In this document: positions 37,746 to 47,519 of the stretch, one piece after another
Layout: the number at the start of each line of letters is the position of its first letter
Numbering within the stretch: position 1 is the stretch's first letter
Assembly: GCF_000613125.1 (NCBI RefSeq)
Contig: NZ_HG964497.1
Location: forward strand, 2,775,189 to 2,839,188
DNA: 64,000 nt
Source of the DNA: Bacillus sp. EB01
GTDB taxonomy: Bacteria; Bacillota; Bacilli; Bacillales; Cytobacillaceae
Reading direction: 5' to 3'
Notes under the pieces: model-generated
The model's database searches: none
The model's input: only the letters and a program-made list of their open reading frames with translations
What the model was told of the DNA's origin: nothing
Position numbers and translations under genes: made by a program

Positions 37746-38894
37746 TTACCATTCTGCTATACTTCCATCTTTATGTCTCCATACAGGGTTGCGCCAGTTA
37801 TGGCCAGCCTCGGATAGCTTCCTGACATGTTCCTCATCAAGATCAATGCCAAGACCTGGCCCCTTCGGTATTTTTACATAACCATCCTTATATTCAAACA
37901 CGTTGCGGTCGAGAATATAATCAAGTAAGTCACTTCCGACATTATAATGTATACCAAGGCTTTGCTCCTGGATAAAGGCATTGTGTGAAGTGGCATCAAC
38001 CTGCAAGCAGGCTGCCAAGGCAATCGGACCTAGCGGACAATGAGGGGCTGCCGCCACATCAAATGCTTCAGCCATCGACAGGATTTTTTTGCATTCAGTA
38101 ATCCCGCCAGCATGGGACAAATCAGGCTGAATAATATCTACATATCCATCCATTAAAAGCTTTTTGTAGTCCCATCTAGAGAACATTCTCTCCCCTGTGG
38201 CAATAGGGATGGACGTACAGCGCGCAATTTCACGCAGCGCTTCGTTGTTTTCAGGAAGAACTGGTTCCTCGATGAACATTGGACGGAAAGGTTCAAGTTC
38301 CTTTGCAAGGATTTTTGCCATTGGCTTATGGACACGACCGTGAAAATCGATACCAATGCCAATGTTAGGCCCGACTGCTTCCCTAACAGCGGCAATTCTG
38401 GCAACCGCCTGATCAATCTTTTCGTAGGAATCAACATACTGAAGTTCTTCTGTACCGTTCATCTTGACAGCTGTAAAACCTGCCTCTACAACAGCTTTAG
38501 CCGACAGCCCCACATCGGTCGGGCGGTCTCCGCCTATCCATGAGTATACCCGCATCGATTCCCGAGCTGCCCCTCCCATTAATTCATAAATCGGGGCGTT
38601 ATAGAATTTCCCTTTTATATCCCAGAGAGCCTGGTCGATACCGGCAATTGCACTCATAAGGATTGGACCGCCGCGGTAAAATCCCGAACGGTACATAAGG
38701 TTCCAGTGATCCTCAATTCTTGAAGGATCCTTTCCAATTAAGTACTCCATTAATTCCTTAACAGCGGCTTTAACAGTATCAGCCCGCCCTTCTATGACTG
38801 GCTCACCCCAGCCTGAAATTCCCTCGTCTGTTTCTATTTTTAGGAACAGCCAGCGAGGAGGCACCTGGAATAGCTCATATCCAGTAATTTTCAT
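37746..38894 (-). CDS. dgoD: D-galactonate dehydratase DgoD
   Basis: DgoD removes water from D-galactonate to give 2-keto-3-deoxygalactonate. The 382-residue enolase-superfamily protein resembles E. coli DgoD closely across its length: [46 protein letters not shown], the Asp-His part [25 protein letters not shown] and the ending DGSIAEW. It is last in the operon, with one base between it and dgoA. Because it is so close to the E. coli enzyme, the substrate assignment is good. Confidence 0.93.
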   Translation of the reverse strand: MKITGYELFQVPPRWLFLKIETDEGISGWGEPVIEGRADTVKAAVKELMEYLIGKDPSRIEDHWNLMYRSGFYRGGPILMSAIAGIDQALWDIKGKFYNAPIYELMGGAARESMRVYSWIGGDRPTDVGLSAKAVVEAGFTAVKMNGTEELQYVDSYEKIDQAVARIAAVREAVGPNIGIGIDFHGRVHKPMAKILAKELEPFRPMFIEEPVLPENNEALREIARCTSIPIATGERMFSRWDYKKLLMDGYVDIIQPDLSHAGGITECKKILSMAEAFDVAAAPHCPLGPIALAACLQVDATSHNAFIQEQSLGIHYNVGSDLLDYILDRNVFEYKDGYVKIPKGPGLGIDLDEEHVRKLSEAGHNWRNPVWRHKDGSIAEW

Positions 38895-38895
38895 A

Positions 38896-39540
38896 CTATT
38901 CTCCCCTATCTGCTTGCTTTACTTTTGCTATAAAGTTGCGCGCTTTTTCAGTAAGACTGCTTAAATAGTCTCTAGTTACTTCGTGCTTAAAATTGACAAG
39001 TGATCCACCCAAACCAACTCCAACCACACCAGCCGCTATAAAATCTGCTATATTGTCCAAACCGATTCCGCCTGTTGGCAACAGTGGGATTTGCGGCAGC
39101 GGCCCGTGCATATCCTTCACATAGCCTGGCCCTAGAGTTGTTGCCGGGAACACCTTAATGATATCCCCTCCAAATTCGTAAGCCTTCAGTATTTCCGTCG
39201 GAGTAAAGGCCCCTGGAATACTCACTGCACCATACCGTTTTGTCATTTGAATCGTGGCTTTATCAACGGTTGGGGATAAAATAAACTCTGCTCCTGCCAG
39301 AAGTGCTGCTCTCGCTGTTTCGGGATCCAGGACTGTACCCGCCCCAACAATTGATTTCCCTTTCATTTCTCTCGACACCTGCTCAATGGCAAAAAGCGCC
39401 TGTGGAGAATTCATCGTAATCTCCAGAACAGTAATACCCCCTTCCCATAATGCATAGGCAATGGGAAGGACATCCTCGGGCTTCGAACCGCGGATAATCG
39501 CAATTATTTTTGTTTCATGCAAAGACGTACGTAAATCCAA
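38896..39540 (-). CDS. dgoA: 2-dehydro-3-deoxy-6-phosphogalactonate aldolase DgoA (KDPG/KDPGal aldolase family)
   Basis: The enzyme splits 2-keto-3-deoxy-6-phosphogalactonate into pyruvate and glyceraldehyde-3-phosphate. The 214-residue class I aldolase has the EITMNSP motif and the Schiff-base lysine in [16 protein letters not shown], then [11 protein letters not shown]. The start is TTG at 39540 with GGAGGGG six bases upstream; an in-frame ATG far upstream lies inside the kinase gene and would add 30 unrelated residues. KDPG specificity cannot be excluded by sequence, but the operon context argues for the galactonate form. Confidence 0.88.
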   Translation of the reverse strand: MDLRTSLHETKIIAIIRGSKPEDVLPIAYALWEGGITVLEITMNSPQALFAIEQVSREMKGKSIVGAGTVLDPETARAALLAGAEFILSPTVDKATIQMTKRYGAVSIPGAFTPTEILKAYEFGGDIIKVFPATTLGPGYVKDMHGPLPQIPLLPTGGIGLDNIADFIAAGVVGVGLGGSLVNFKHEVTRDYLSSLTEKARNFIAKVKQADRGE

Positions 39541-39553
39541 ATCAACCCCTCCT

Positions 39554-40501
39554 TTATCGGGCAACATCTTCCGCGGAATCGAGGAAGCCAAAAAGCAATT
39601 CCCTGTCCGGCAATCCTTCAATATCGCCATTGACAGTTGTCACAATTGCTCCAATCGCATTTGCTCTTCGTACTGAATCTTCCAGACCGGCTCCATCAAG
39701 GAGAGCAGAAAGAAATCCCGCTGCAAATCCATCACCCGCTCCGACCGGATCTATCAATCTGTCAATCTTGGAGCCTGGTACAACCCCACTCTCAATGCCA
39801 GCAGAATAGTAGGCCCCTTTTGCACCCAGCTTGACCACTACAAGTTCAGCGCCACGATCATGGAAGCAGGAGGCAATTTCTTCATGGTTGCTTGTTCCAA
39901 ACAGGAACTCTCCCTCGCTGATGCCCGGCAGGACAATGTCGGCCTGCAGAGCAATATCGAGCAACGTTTTCCGGGCTTTTTCTTCACTCCAAAGCTTTTT
40001 TCTTAAATTCGGGTCGAACACCACTTTTACGCCATGCTGTTTTGCAAGGCTAATACTATAAAAAACAGTTTTCTCACAGGACTCGCTTAACGCTGGAGTA
40101 ATGCCCGTAATATAAAGATAGCGGGCTCTTTTAATATAATCTTCGCTAATATCATCCGGGGTTAGCCTGCTGGCGGCTGAGCCCCTCCGGTAGTAGTGAA
40201 TCCTGGTTGCCGATTCATTGACCAGTTCTTTAAAGTAAATTCCTGTTGGCGCTTCCTTGTCCCTGACTACCTCAGTGGTGTCGATGCCTTCCCCCCTGAC
40301 AGCAGACAAAATCTTTTCTCCGAATTCATCCTGTCCAAGCCGGCTAATCCAGCCAGTTCGGTGGCCGAGCCTTGCCAACCCAGTTAGTGTATTCGTCTCA
40401 GCACCTGCTATTTTGGAAGAAAAGCTTTTGGCATATCTCATTAACCCATTTGTTTCAGGTGTAAAAAGGACCATTGATTCGCCCAAGCTAATGACGTCCA
40501 T
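39554..40501 (-). CDS. kdgK: 2-keto-3-deoxy-sugar-acid kinase (KdgK/DgoK role)
   Basis: A 315-residue PfkB-family kinase that should phosphorylate 2-keto-3-deoxygalactonate at O6 before the aldolase step. Family features are AGAETNTLTGLARLG at the N-terminus, VVFDPNLRKKLW in the middle and the catalytic IDPVGAGDGFAAGFL. By sequence it is KdgK-like, not the E. coli DgoK (which is from a different family), so it takes over that step here. Its ATG overlaps the GH2 stop codon by one base. Confidence 0.87.
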   Translation of the reverse strand: MDVISLGESMVLFTPETNGLMRYAKSFSSKIAGAETNTLTGLARLGHRTGWISRLGQDEFGEKILSAVRGEGIDTTEVVRDKEAPTGIYFKELVNESATRIHYYRRGSAASRLTPDDISEDYIKRARYLYITGITPALSESCEKTVFYSISLAKQHGVKVVFDPNLRKKLWSEEKARKTLLDIALQADIVLPGISEGEFLFGTSNHEEIASCFHDRGAELVVVKLGAKGAYYSAGIESGVVPGSKIDRLIDPVGAGDGFAAGFLSALLDGAGLEDSVRRANAIGAIVTTVNGDIEGLPDRELLFGFLDSAEDVAR

Positions 40502-43233
40502 CAGTTCGCCTCCAGACTATTTTTAACAGGAAGGTTTTGCTTTGCCAGTTTTTCAATGAAATGATTCAATATATGCAAGGCAAGAGGATTGTTCTTCAAC
40601 TGGCCGGCAAGCTTCCAGGTAACCGTAAGAATTAGGCCATCTCCATGATCCTGCAAAATGACCGAACCACCATTTTGCCCAAGCCACCCCTGGAAGTAAC
40701 CCGAGATTACTTCTGCATGCTCTGCTAGAGCAGGATTCCCAAACAAATTAACCGTCCGCTTTTGTCCAACCTTTTTGTAGTCCTTGAACGGAATAACGTA
40801 GTCAGGGAAAAGGAATTCAAATTCCCAGCCCATTTCTGGATGGATAGGAAGCCCGTCCAACCAATCTGTATTGATGTAATTCATGGAAGAGGAGCGTGCC
40901 CAGCTTTCACCGCGGTCGAGTTCCCGGAATGTATAATCTCCTTTTTCTGGTATTGCATCTCCAGCTTCAGCCAAAAAAATTACTTTGCCCCCATCTCTTG
41001 CGTAGTCGAGTGTTTCCCTGTCCAGTACAGAGCTAACAACTACTTCGGCATCAGCCCTATCTTCTGTACAATTCAGGAACTCCTTTAGTCCTGGTGCAGG
41101 GAAATGCGTATAAACACGAACAACAGGACTAGTTTGAGGACTTAGCGTTAACTCCTCTTTATTAACGGCAACCTTCCTTCCATCAATCCACAGTTCGAAG
41201 GAAAAAGAAGCAAATATTGGACAATTTACTGCAGGTATTTCAAGCCTCACAGCTTCCGGCAAATGAACGAAAGCATCGAGGTCAACGAGTACATTTCCAT
41301 GCACTAGCACTTCTGATTCCGTTTCAAGCTTCCACTTTATCTGTGCCTTGCCCTTCAAATTTTCAGATGCGACGTAAAATCCCCAGGAAACATTCTCTCC
41401 TGCCATGTAATTATGTTTGTTCAACCCTGCCACAACAACCGTTTCGCCATTAAAATCGACAAGCTTCTCGAAACCTTCTTTAGGATTTCTCATAAAGTCA
41501 AGCCATCCATTTGTTTCCCATTCAATATCTGTAAATTCGGTTACAACATATCCAGCTAATTCCGGCCGTTTCCTCATTTCCTCAATTAACGATTTCACTG
41601 CCCTTACCATCCTTTTTTGAGAATGGACAGCCAATGTCGAGGTCGTATCAAACGCTTTTGAAATCCCATAACGGCTAAAATTTTCAAAAAGTGTGGTTGG
41701 CCTTTTATAATCATCCTGGTGAGTGGCTTCACCTTGATTGATAAACCACCAAGGTTCGTTTCCATTATAAAATTTCTTTAGCTTCTCCACATCAGGAAGG
41801 CCCCATACTCCAAATTCTGAGATAATAATTGGCTGGTCACCGGCACCAAAGCCTGATACGAAGTTCTTGTCCTTTTGACCTAGGACAAAATGATCCAGGT
41901 CTTCCCTCCAGCCTTCAATTTGATCAGGGACAGCATAATACCGATGGTGATCATTTATATCTGTATTAATATGGGTCCAGCCACTGTTATCGCAGATTAA
42001 TCTACTTGAATCCCATTGCTTCACTTGGGAAAACAATTCAGCAACATGGGTCTGTTTTTCTGGATCAAATTCTAAATCCCACTCAAGACCCCACTCTTCA
42101 TTGTAGATAGACCAAATAATAATTGAAGGATGGTTATAATCCCGTTCTAACATTTGTCTAAGAGTACTGACAAACCGGTTGCGCGCCATTTCAGTCCATT
42201 TCACATAATTTGGCGGCTCCGCCCATATAAGCATCCCCATCCGGTCGGCCCAATAAAGATATTCTGGGAGTTCGACTTTAATATGCTTCCTTAGCAAGTT
42301 GAAGCCCATTTTCTTTGCCAGTTTAATTTCCTTTTTTATATATTCCTCTGACGGCGCAGTATAGATAGTATCTGGATAAAAAGCCTGATCAAGCGCTCCC
42401 CTAATATATACTGGTTCATGGTTGAGATGGACTTTCCCATTTTTATATTCAACACTTCGGCACCCAAAGTAAGTCTGATAACGGTCAGTTTGCCCACTAG
42501 CCTCAGCGATGATTTCAAGTTCATACAAATAAGGTTCCGACGGGGACCAAAGCATCATATCAGGCATGTCTGCCAATGTCTTCAGACATTCTGGCACAAA
42601 TCTACCCGAATAAGCTGTGCCATCCACCCAGCTGTCTTCACCTAAGCTATGCGGACGAATTATGTATTGGATTGAATCAGCATGGCCTTTTAGGGACACA
42701 GAAATTTCAACTTGTTTTGAATCGATATCAGGCGAGACAAATACATTTTCCACAAACGTTTCTGGCCTTTCTTCTAGATAAACAGACTGCCAGATGCCGC
42801 TTACCCTTGTGTACCAGCTACCCTGTTTTCCAATCGGAATTTCAGCGTTATCAGGAAAGTCATACACACGGACTGTGATTTGATTTCTGCCCTCAATCAG
42901 CTTATTTGGGATTTGAAACTGAAAAGGTGTAAATCCCCCTTCATGGAAACCGATATACTCCCCATTCCACCAAATATCACATTGATAATCTACTGCCATA
43001 AAGCAAAGATGCCAATTCTTTCCCGGGGATATTCCAATGTCCCCTGTGTCAAATTGATACCATGCTGCCCCGCTATACTGGACGAGGTCCCCGCCATCCC
43101 TTTGCCAAATATGCGGAACCTGGACACTCCAGCTATCTGCTAAATTTTCCATATACCACGCTTCTTTTATACCCAAATTAGATGGGTCTGTTTTAAACAT
43201 CCACTCTCCATTAAAATCTAGTTTAGTTCTCAT
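40501..43233 (-). CDS. Large GH2 glycoside hydrolase of the galactonate operon
   Basis: A 910-residue GH2 enzyme. The N-terminal jelly roll (about 5-160) and Ig-like domain (about 160-265) come first. The TIM barrel (about 275-600) carries acid/base Glu379 (IIWSIYNEEWG) and nucleophile Glu473 (IISEFGVWG). About 300 further residues form extra beta-rich domains, one with a glutamine-amidotransferase-like or Rossmann feel (RDGGKVIFLAEAG). No signal peptide, so it acts in the cytoplasm on imported substrate. ATG 43233 has AGGAG at seven bases. Its fusion to a galactonate pathway suggests it frees galactonate or an aldonate from a glycoside (inference). Confidence 0.87.
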   Translation of the reverse strand: MRTKLDFNGEWMFKTDPSNLGIKEAWYMENLADSWSVQVPHIWQRDGGDLVQYSGAAWYQFDTGDIGISPGKNWHLCFMAVDYQCDIWWNGEYIGFHEGGFTPFQFQIPNKLIEGRNQITVRVYDFPDNAEIPIGKQGSWYTRVSGIWQSVYLEERPETFVENVFVSPDIDSKQVEISVSLKGHADSIQYIIRPHSLGEDSWVDGTAYSGRFVPECLKTLADMPDMMLWSPSEPYLYELEIIAEASGQTDRYQTYFGCRSVEYKNGKVHLNHEPVYIRGALDQAFYPDTIYTAPSEEYIKKEIKLAKKMGFNLLRKHIKVELPEYLYWADRMGMLIWAEPPNYVKWTEMARNRFVSTLRQMLERDYNHPSIIIWSIYNEEWGLEWDLEFDPEKQTHVAELFSQVKQWDSSRLICDNSGWTHINTDINDHHRYYAVPDQIEGWREDLDHFVLGQKDKNFVSGFGAGDQPIIISEFGVWGLPDVEKLKKFYNGNEPWWFINQGEATHQDDYKRPTTLFENFSRYGISKAFDTTSTLAVHSQKRMVRAVKSLIEEMRKRPELAGYVVTEFTDIEWETNGWLDFMRNPKEGFEKLVDFNGETVVVAGLNKHNYMAGENVSWGFYVASENLKGKAQIKWKLETESEVLVHGNVLVDLDAFVHLPEAVRLEIPAVNCPIFASFSFELWIDGRKVAVNKEELTLSPQTSPVVRVYTHFPAPGLKEFLNCTEDRADAEVVVSSVLDRETLDYARDGGKVIFLAEAGDAIPEKGDYTFRELDRGESWARSSSMNYINTDWLDGLPIHPEMGWEFEFLFPDYVIPFKDYKKVGQKRTVNLFGNPALAEHAEVISGYFQGWLGQNGGSVILQDHGDGLILTVTWKLAGQLKNNPLALHILNHFIEKLAKQNLPVKNSLEAN

Positions 43234-43336
43234 TTGATATCTCCTAACTGCACAATGCATGATGAGTGCTGAGCCGAAAAGCCAGATCTACATCCAGCTT
43301 AAAAACGTTGAAAGTCCCCGCTTTAGCCTGTATGCC

Positions 43337-44167
43337 TTATTTAATCCCTGTCATCGTAATACCTTTAATGATATGGCGCTGGAATAAAATAAACACAATG
43401 ATAGCCGGAAAACTTGCAAGCATGTTTGCAGCCATCGGGATCATTAATTCAGCTGTATAGGCACTCTGGAATGTCGGAATTGCGACAGGCAGTGTGAACA
43501 TTTTCTCTTCGTTAACAGCCAGGAAAGGCCATAGGAAGTTATTCCAAGAGGTAACAAATGTAAAGATACCAAGCGCTGCCATTGAGGAGCGAGAAAGCGG
43601 AAGGAATATACTCCAGTAAATCCTAAACCAATTTGCACCATCGATCCGTGCCGCTTCAATAAGGTCATTAGGAATAGCATCGTAAAACTGCTTAAGCATG
43701 AATACACCCAATGGAGCTGCTAGCCCAGGCAAAATTATCGAACTATACGAGTTGATTAGGCCGAAATCGACCATAATTTGAAACAAAGGTACGATTTTTG
43801 CCTCAACCGGCACCATCAGTCCTGCAATGATTAACCAGAAAATAATTTTGCGCCCTTTAAAATGCAGCCTGGAAAGGGCAAATGCTGCCAAAGATGTGAG
43901 AACAAGCGTCAATACTGTTGTCACAATCGCGATATAGAGGCTATTCCATGTCCATCTCCATATGGAAGCGTTTGTCATAACATACTCATAATTGCTTAAT
44001 GTAAACGGCGGCTTGAAAAGCTCCGACAAGATAGTAACCGCGGTTCCGCCCGGTTTTAGTGAGGTAATAAGCATCCAGATAATCGGGATAACCCAGATTA
44101 GGACCAGCAAGTAGCTGAAAATATATAAAAGCTTACGGCCGAACGTTGTTTTCTTTTTACGAGGCAC
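43337..44167 (-). CDS. Carbohydrate ABC transporter permease (MalG type), galactonate operon
   Basis: A 276-residue CUT1 permease with six helices and the coupling loop EAARIDGANWFRIYWSIFLP. The start is GTG with GGAGG eight bases upstream. It follows its partner permease by 29 bases. Close in length and pattern to the permease at 24987, as expected of duplicated importers. Confidence 0.92.
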   Translation of the reverse strand: MPRKKKTTFGRKLLYIFSYLLVLIWVIPIIWMLITSLKPGGTAVTILSELFKPPFTLSNYEYVMTNASIWRWTWNSLYIAIVTTVLTLVLTSLAAFALSRLHFKGRKIIFWLIIAGLMVPVEAKIVPLFQIMVDFGLINSYSSIILPGLAAPLGVFMLKQFYDAIPNDLIEAARIDGANWFRIYWSIFLPLSRSSMAALGIFTFVTSWNNFLWPFLAVNEEKMFTLPVAIPTFQSAYTAELMIPMAANMLASFPAIIVFILFQRHIIKGITMTGIK

Positions 44168-44196
44168 TTTCGGTTCCTCCTTTTGCCAGGATTGGA

Positions 44197-45072
44197 TTAA
44201 TCTTTACTTTGGAAAAACTTGAACTGAATTAACGCGAACACGATTGTGATTCCAAACAGTACGTAAGACATAGAAGATGCCACTCCCATTTGCTGCTCGA
44301 TGAACGCTTTTTCATAAATATATTGGACGAGCGGACGTGTCGATGTTCCCGGGCCGCCACCTGTCATTAAATATGGCTGACCAAAAAGCTTGAAGGAGTT
44401 AATGGTTTGAAGAACAACCGTCAGCAGGATAACACCCTTCAAGGAAGGCAGTGTAATCGAAATGAACTGTCTGAACGAGCCAGCGCCATCCATTTTGGCA
44501 GCCTCATAGTATTCGTCAGGGATTTCCTGAAGCCCTGATAAAAACAAAATCATATTGAAGCCCACAGTCCACCAGATAGTTGCGATTAATATTGAAACCC
44601 AGGCGAGATTCTGATCGTTAAGCCAAAAGATTTCTCCTTCATAACCGAAATTGTGGAGTATGGTAGTGATTAATCCGGTATATGGCTGGAGGATGAACAC
44701 CCAAATACTAGCGATAACTGAAATTGATAGTATATAGGGAAGGAAAAAGGCAGACCGAAGAAAAACAGTGCCCTTTAGCTTTGAATTGACCACCAGCGCA
44801 AGTAGCAGACCAATAATGATTAGTGCTGGGGTTGAGATAAATACGAACAGAACTGTGTTCCAAAGCGCCTCCCAAAACAACTTATCTGCAAACATCGTTT
44901 TGTAATTTTCCAAGCCGACAAATGTCGGCTCAAGGCCAAGGACCCAATCATTCAAACTGATGATGAAACCCTTAATGATTGGATACAACATGAACAAACC
45001 ATAAATAATCAAGAAAGGTGCGAGGAATAGGTACGCGGTTAGCGTTTCTCCTTTACCGCCTTTTAACTTCAT
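44197..45072 (-). CDS. Carbohydrate ABC transporter permease (MalF type), galactonate operon
   Basis: The 291-residue partner permease with six helices and the loop EYYEAAKMDGAGSFRQFI. It starts behind AGGAGG at eight bases. The operon has no ATPase gene, so the ATPase is shared with other importers. Confidence 0.92.
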   Translation of the reverse strand: MKLKGGKGETLTAYLFLAPFLIIYGLFMLYPIIKGFIISLNDWVLGLEPTFVGLENYKTMFADKLFWEALWNTVLFVFISTPALIIIGLLLALVVNSKLKGTVFLRSAFFLPYILSISVIASIWVFILQPYTGLITTILHNFGYEGEIFWLNDQNLAWVSILIATIWWTVGFNMILFLSGLQEIPDEYYEAAKMDGAGSFRQFISITLPSLKGVILLTVVLQTINSFKLFGQPYLMTGGGPGTSTRPLVQYIYEKAFIEQQMGVASSMSYVLFGITIVFALIQFKFFQSKD

Positions 45073-45137
45073 TAAGAGTACCTCCTAAAAGAAATGGTGC
45101 CCTCACTAGAAACTTCATTGGGCACCATTCCGGATTT

Positions 45138-46415
45138 CTATTTAAGCAAAGCGTTAACTTCCTCTTCAGCATTTTTCAAAGTTGCTTTAGCATCTACCTG
45201 GCCTGTCATAAAGTTATTCAAATGTTTCTTAATCACATCATTGATTGCCGTAATCTTAGGAGAATTCGGCATATAGCTTACATAGTCAGCTATTTCCGCA
45301 TAATTGCTCCTATAAGGAAGATCTTTGAATTCTTGTGATTCTACAACAGATGTCTTGGCAGGAACATGTCCAGCTTTCGCCCATGAAGCTGAATGCTCGG
45401 CAACCCAGTCAGCAAATTTCAAACTGGCTTCTTTCTTTGCTTCAGTTTGTCCGTCTTTATTTGGAAGGACGAATGTATGGGAATCTCCCCAAGTCGCTTG
45501 GTCACCGAAAATTTGAGGGAATGGAATAGCAGTAAATTTCAAATCTTTATTTTGTTCAAGCGCACCTGTCATCCAAACACCATTGAAATGAATGGCTGCT
45601 GTTTTTGCAGTGAATACTTCCCCGCCATTGCGGATATTCCGTGGCCAAAGGTCTTCTTCCATCAGTTCCCCAACATATTCCAGTGCTTTCAAGCCCTGTT
45701 CATTATTAAATACTGCTTCTTTGCCATCTTCGCTAAGCAGCTTGCCTCCCTGCTGGGAATAAAGAGTCCACCAGATTCTGAGTGGCGAATCCCCGCTTGA
45801 TGTTGCTGATAGAGGGAAGGTTCCTTTTGGAGACTTACCTTTAACCTCTTTAAGGAAGGAAATGAATTCATCTTCACCAGTTCCTAGTTTAGGCGCACCG
45901 TTCTCGAGCAGACCTGCCTTTTCAAGAAGATCAGTGTTTGCAAACATGATTAGAGCATGAGTGTCGAGCGGAACAGCGTAATGTTTACCATCAATGATAG
46001 TAGAATCCAAAATGTTTTGACTGTAAGTATCCCATTTTAACCCCGCCTTTTCGGCAGCCGCTTGGATATCTACAATCTGCTTTGAATCAATTAATTCTGC
46101 AAGCTTTGTCGTATGAGCAATTGCCACGTCTGGTGCCTGTTTAGAAACGACTGCTGTACGCATCTTGGTGTAATATTCTTCAGCTTTTAAATTTAGGACT
46201 GTAACTTTGACATCTTTATTTTCTTTATTAAAGTCATCAACTAATGCTTTAATGAAATCACCGTCGCCGCCGCTGAATGGTGCCCAGAAAGTTAATTCAG
46301 TTACACCTTCCTTACCGCCAGAAGAATCCTTTTCTCCGTTTGATCCATTGCTGGAACAAGCGGCCAAAGAGAACATTAAAATTAGAGTAATCATGAATGC
46401 GCTTACCTTTTTCAT
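45138..46415 (-). CDS. Extracellular sugar-binding lipoprotein, galactonate operon
   Basis: A 425-residue family 1 binding protein with lipobox SLAAC (Cys20) and the opening ELTFWAPFSGGDGDFIKALV. Its CUT1 family membership points to an oligosaccharide ligand and not free galactonate, which is normally taken up by an MFS carrier. It is the first gene of the seven-gene operon down to dgoD. The start has GGGGGA upstream and a predicted ArsR-type operator 36-59 bases upstream. Confidence 0.92.
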   Translation of the reverse strand: MKKVSAFMITLILMFSLAACSSNGSNGEKDSSGGKEGVTELTFWAPFSGGDGDFIKALVDDFNKENKDVKVTVLNLKAEEYYTKMRTAVVSKQAPDVAIAHTTKLAELIDSKQIVDIQAAAEKAGLKWDTYSQNILDSTIIDGKHYAVPLDTHALIMFANTDLLEKAGLLENGAPKLGTGEDEFISFLKEVKGKSPKGTFPLSATSSGDSPLRIWWTLYSQQGGKLLSEDGKEAVFNNEQGLKALEYVGELMEEDLWPRNIRNGGEVFTAKTAAIHFNGVWMTGALEQNKDLKFTAIPFPQIFGDQATWGDSHTFVLPNKDGQTEAKKEASLKFADWVAEHSASWAKAGHVPAKTSVVESQEFKDLPYRSNYAEIADYVSYMPNSPKITAINDVIKKHLNNFMTGQVDAKATLKNAEEEVNALLK

Positions 46416-46450
46416 TACAATCCCCCTATATAGTTATTCTTACAGGATTA

Positions 46451-46474
46451 TTATTACACGTTTAATTGTAATAT
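46451..46474. promoter_or_regulatory. Candidate ArsR-type operator upstream of the galactonate operon
   Basis: TTATTAC-N10-GTAATAT lies 36-59 bases upstream of the binding-protein start. It has the same arms and identical 10-base spacing as the palindrome in front of the ArsR-type regulator gene (47452-47475), so both are probably bound by that regulator. Confidence 0.6.
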
Positions 46475-46492
46475 ATCAAGTATTTTCGTAAC

Positions 46493-46524
46493 AAAAAAGC
46501 ATGGATTTTTTCTCCATGCTTTTC
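46493..46524 (-). terminator. Terminator after the ArsR-type regulator gene
   Basis: AAAAGCATGGA pairs with TCCATGCTTTT around a seven-base loop, flanked by A and T tracts. It separates the regulator gene from the galactonate operon, which therefore needs its own promoter. Confidence 0.85.
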
Positions 46525-46529
46525 TTTAT

Positions 46530-47438
46530 TTATCGGTATTTACCAGTCAGTACGATACCCTGCTCATAATTTCCAAATTTTTCACCAAATAAATTCATTC
46601 CGCCCTTATTATGCGCATCACCTTTTATACCAATTTTTATAGAAATAAAGGGCCTGACGTCTATCTTTAAATCTACAAGTTTAACCTCAGAGATTTTTAG
46701 TCCATCTATAAAGCTACCCTCTTCGTTTACTTTCCAATTCTTCAAAAGCCCAAATTGTGTATTATTCGTTCCCCACCAGGCAGGCGTCAAAAAGCCACGT
46801 TCTCCCCCAAAATCACTGGGTGAAGTCCAGGTGCCTATTTCAATCCCATTCACCCACAGGGTTACATCCGACGGCCAATCATCCTTATAATATGGGGCTT
46901 CCGAGCAAATTTCAGCCGATAAATTCAATTCTTCCATGGATTTACCGTAGGGTACCCTGTTAGGAAAATGGTATTCAACAAATCCGCTCCTAAACCATAG
47001 GAGCTGTGCTTGCTTTCTTTCCTGCTCGTAAAAGGCACGGGGATCATCTTGCATGTTAATAATCCCTGTTTCACTCAACAGACCGCATGTCGGTTCGACT
47101 TCGCAATTGACGAATTCCCCAATCGGCATGTCAATTCTAAACGTATTATCACCAGTCCTTTTTTTATCAGTAAGGTTAATGACAATGCGATCATATCTGT
47201 TAGTATTTACCTTCTGGTTTCCCCTGCCAGGGACAATTTCAGTGGAGATTAACCTTGAATCTTCAAGCTTTTTTACGTTAGCTGCAGCGGTGGAAAAAGG
47301 TACACCAAGTTTCTCCGACAGTTCATTTACATTCTGAGGCCCATCAGTCAATATCCTGATGATTTGCATTCTATGCTCATTTCCCAGCGCTTTACAAATC
47401 TCAATTGCTTCCTCCAACGTTAAATCCAACGTTCTCAT
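46530..47438 (-). CDS. ArsR-type HTH regulator with a large C-terminal beta domain
   Basis: A 302-residue protein. The N-terminal winged helix (about 8-90) is ArsR-like: ICKALGNEHRMQIIRILTDG, then NELSEKLGVPFSTAAANVKKL. Unlike metal-sensing ArsR proteins it has about 200 more residues with a beta-sandwich look (SDVTLWVNGIEIGTWTSPSD), similar to the sugar-binding layers of GH2 enzymes, so it may sense a sugar. ATG 47438 is chosen since AAGGA is well spaced; an in-frame TTG three codons upstream abuts it. A 24-bp palindrome lies 14 bases upstream of the start, suggesting autoregulation. It probably controls the galactonate operon. Confidence 0.8.
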   Translation of the reverse strand: MRTLDLTLEEAIEICKALGNEHRMQIIRILTDGPQNVNELSEKLGVPFSTAAANVKKLEDSRLISTEIVPGRGNQKVNTNRYDRIVINLTDKKRTGDNTFRIDMPIGEFVNCEVEPTCGLLSETGIINMQDDPRAFYEQERKQAQLLWFRSGFVEYHFPNRVPYGKSMEELNLSAEICSEAPYYKDDWPSDVTLWVNGIEIGTWTSPSDFGGERGFLTPAWWGTNNTQFGLLKNWKVNEEGSFIDGLKISEVKLVDLKIDVRPFISIKIGIKGDAHNKGGMNLFGEKFGNYEQGIVLTGKYR

Positions 47439-47451
47439 TAGTTTCAATCCT

Positions 47452-47475
47452 TTATTACGAAATATTTTGTAATAA
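47452..47475. promoter_or_regulatory. Candidate autoregulatory operator of the ArsR-type regulator
   Basis: TTATTAC-N10-GTAATAA is a 24-bp palindrome in which 11 of the 12 base pairs match. It lies just upstream of the regulator's ribosome binding site. Its twin at 46451 lies before the galactonate operon. Confidence 0.65.
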
Positions 47476-47519
47476 AATTATTGAATACTTATTGGCATAA
47501 AGTCAAGTGAATCCTCCCA

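Noticed and set aside
42336-42524. 62-codon minus-strand frame within the GH2 gene
   Set aside because: Out-of-frame shadow of the glycosidase gene; no sign of overlap coding.
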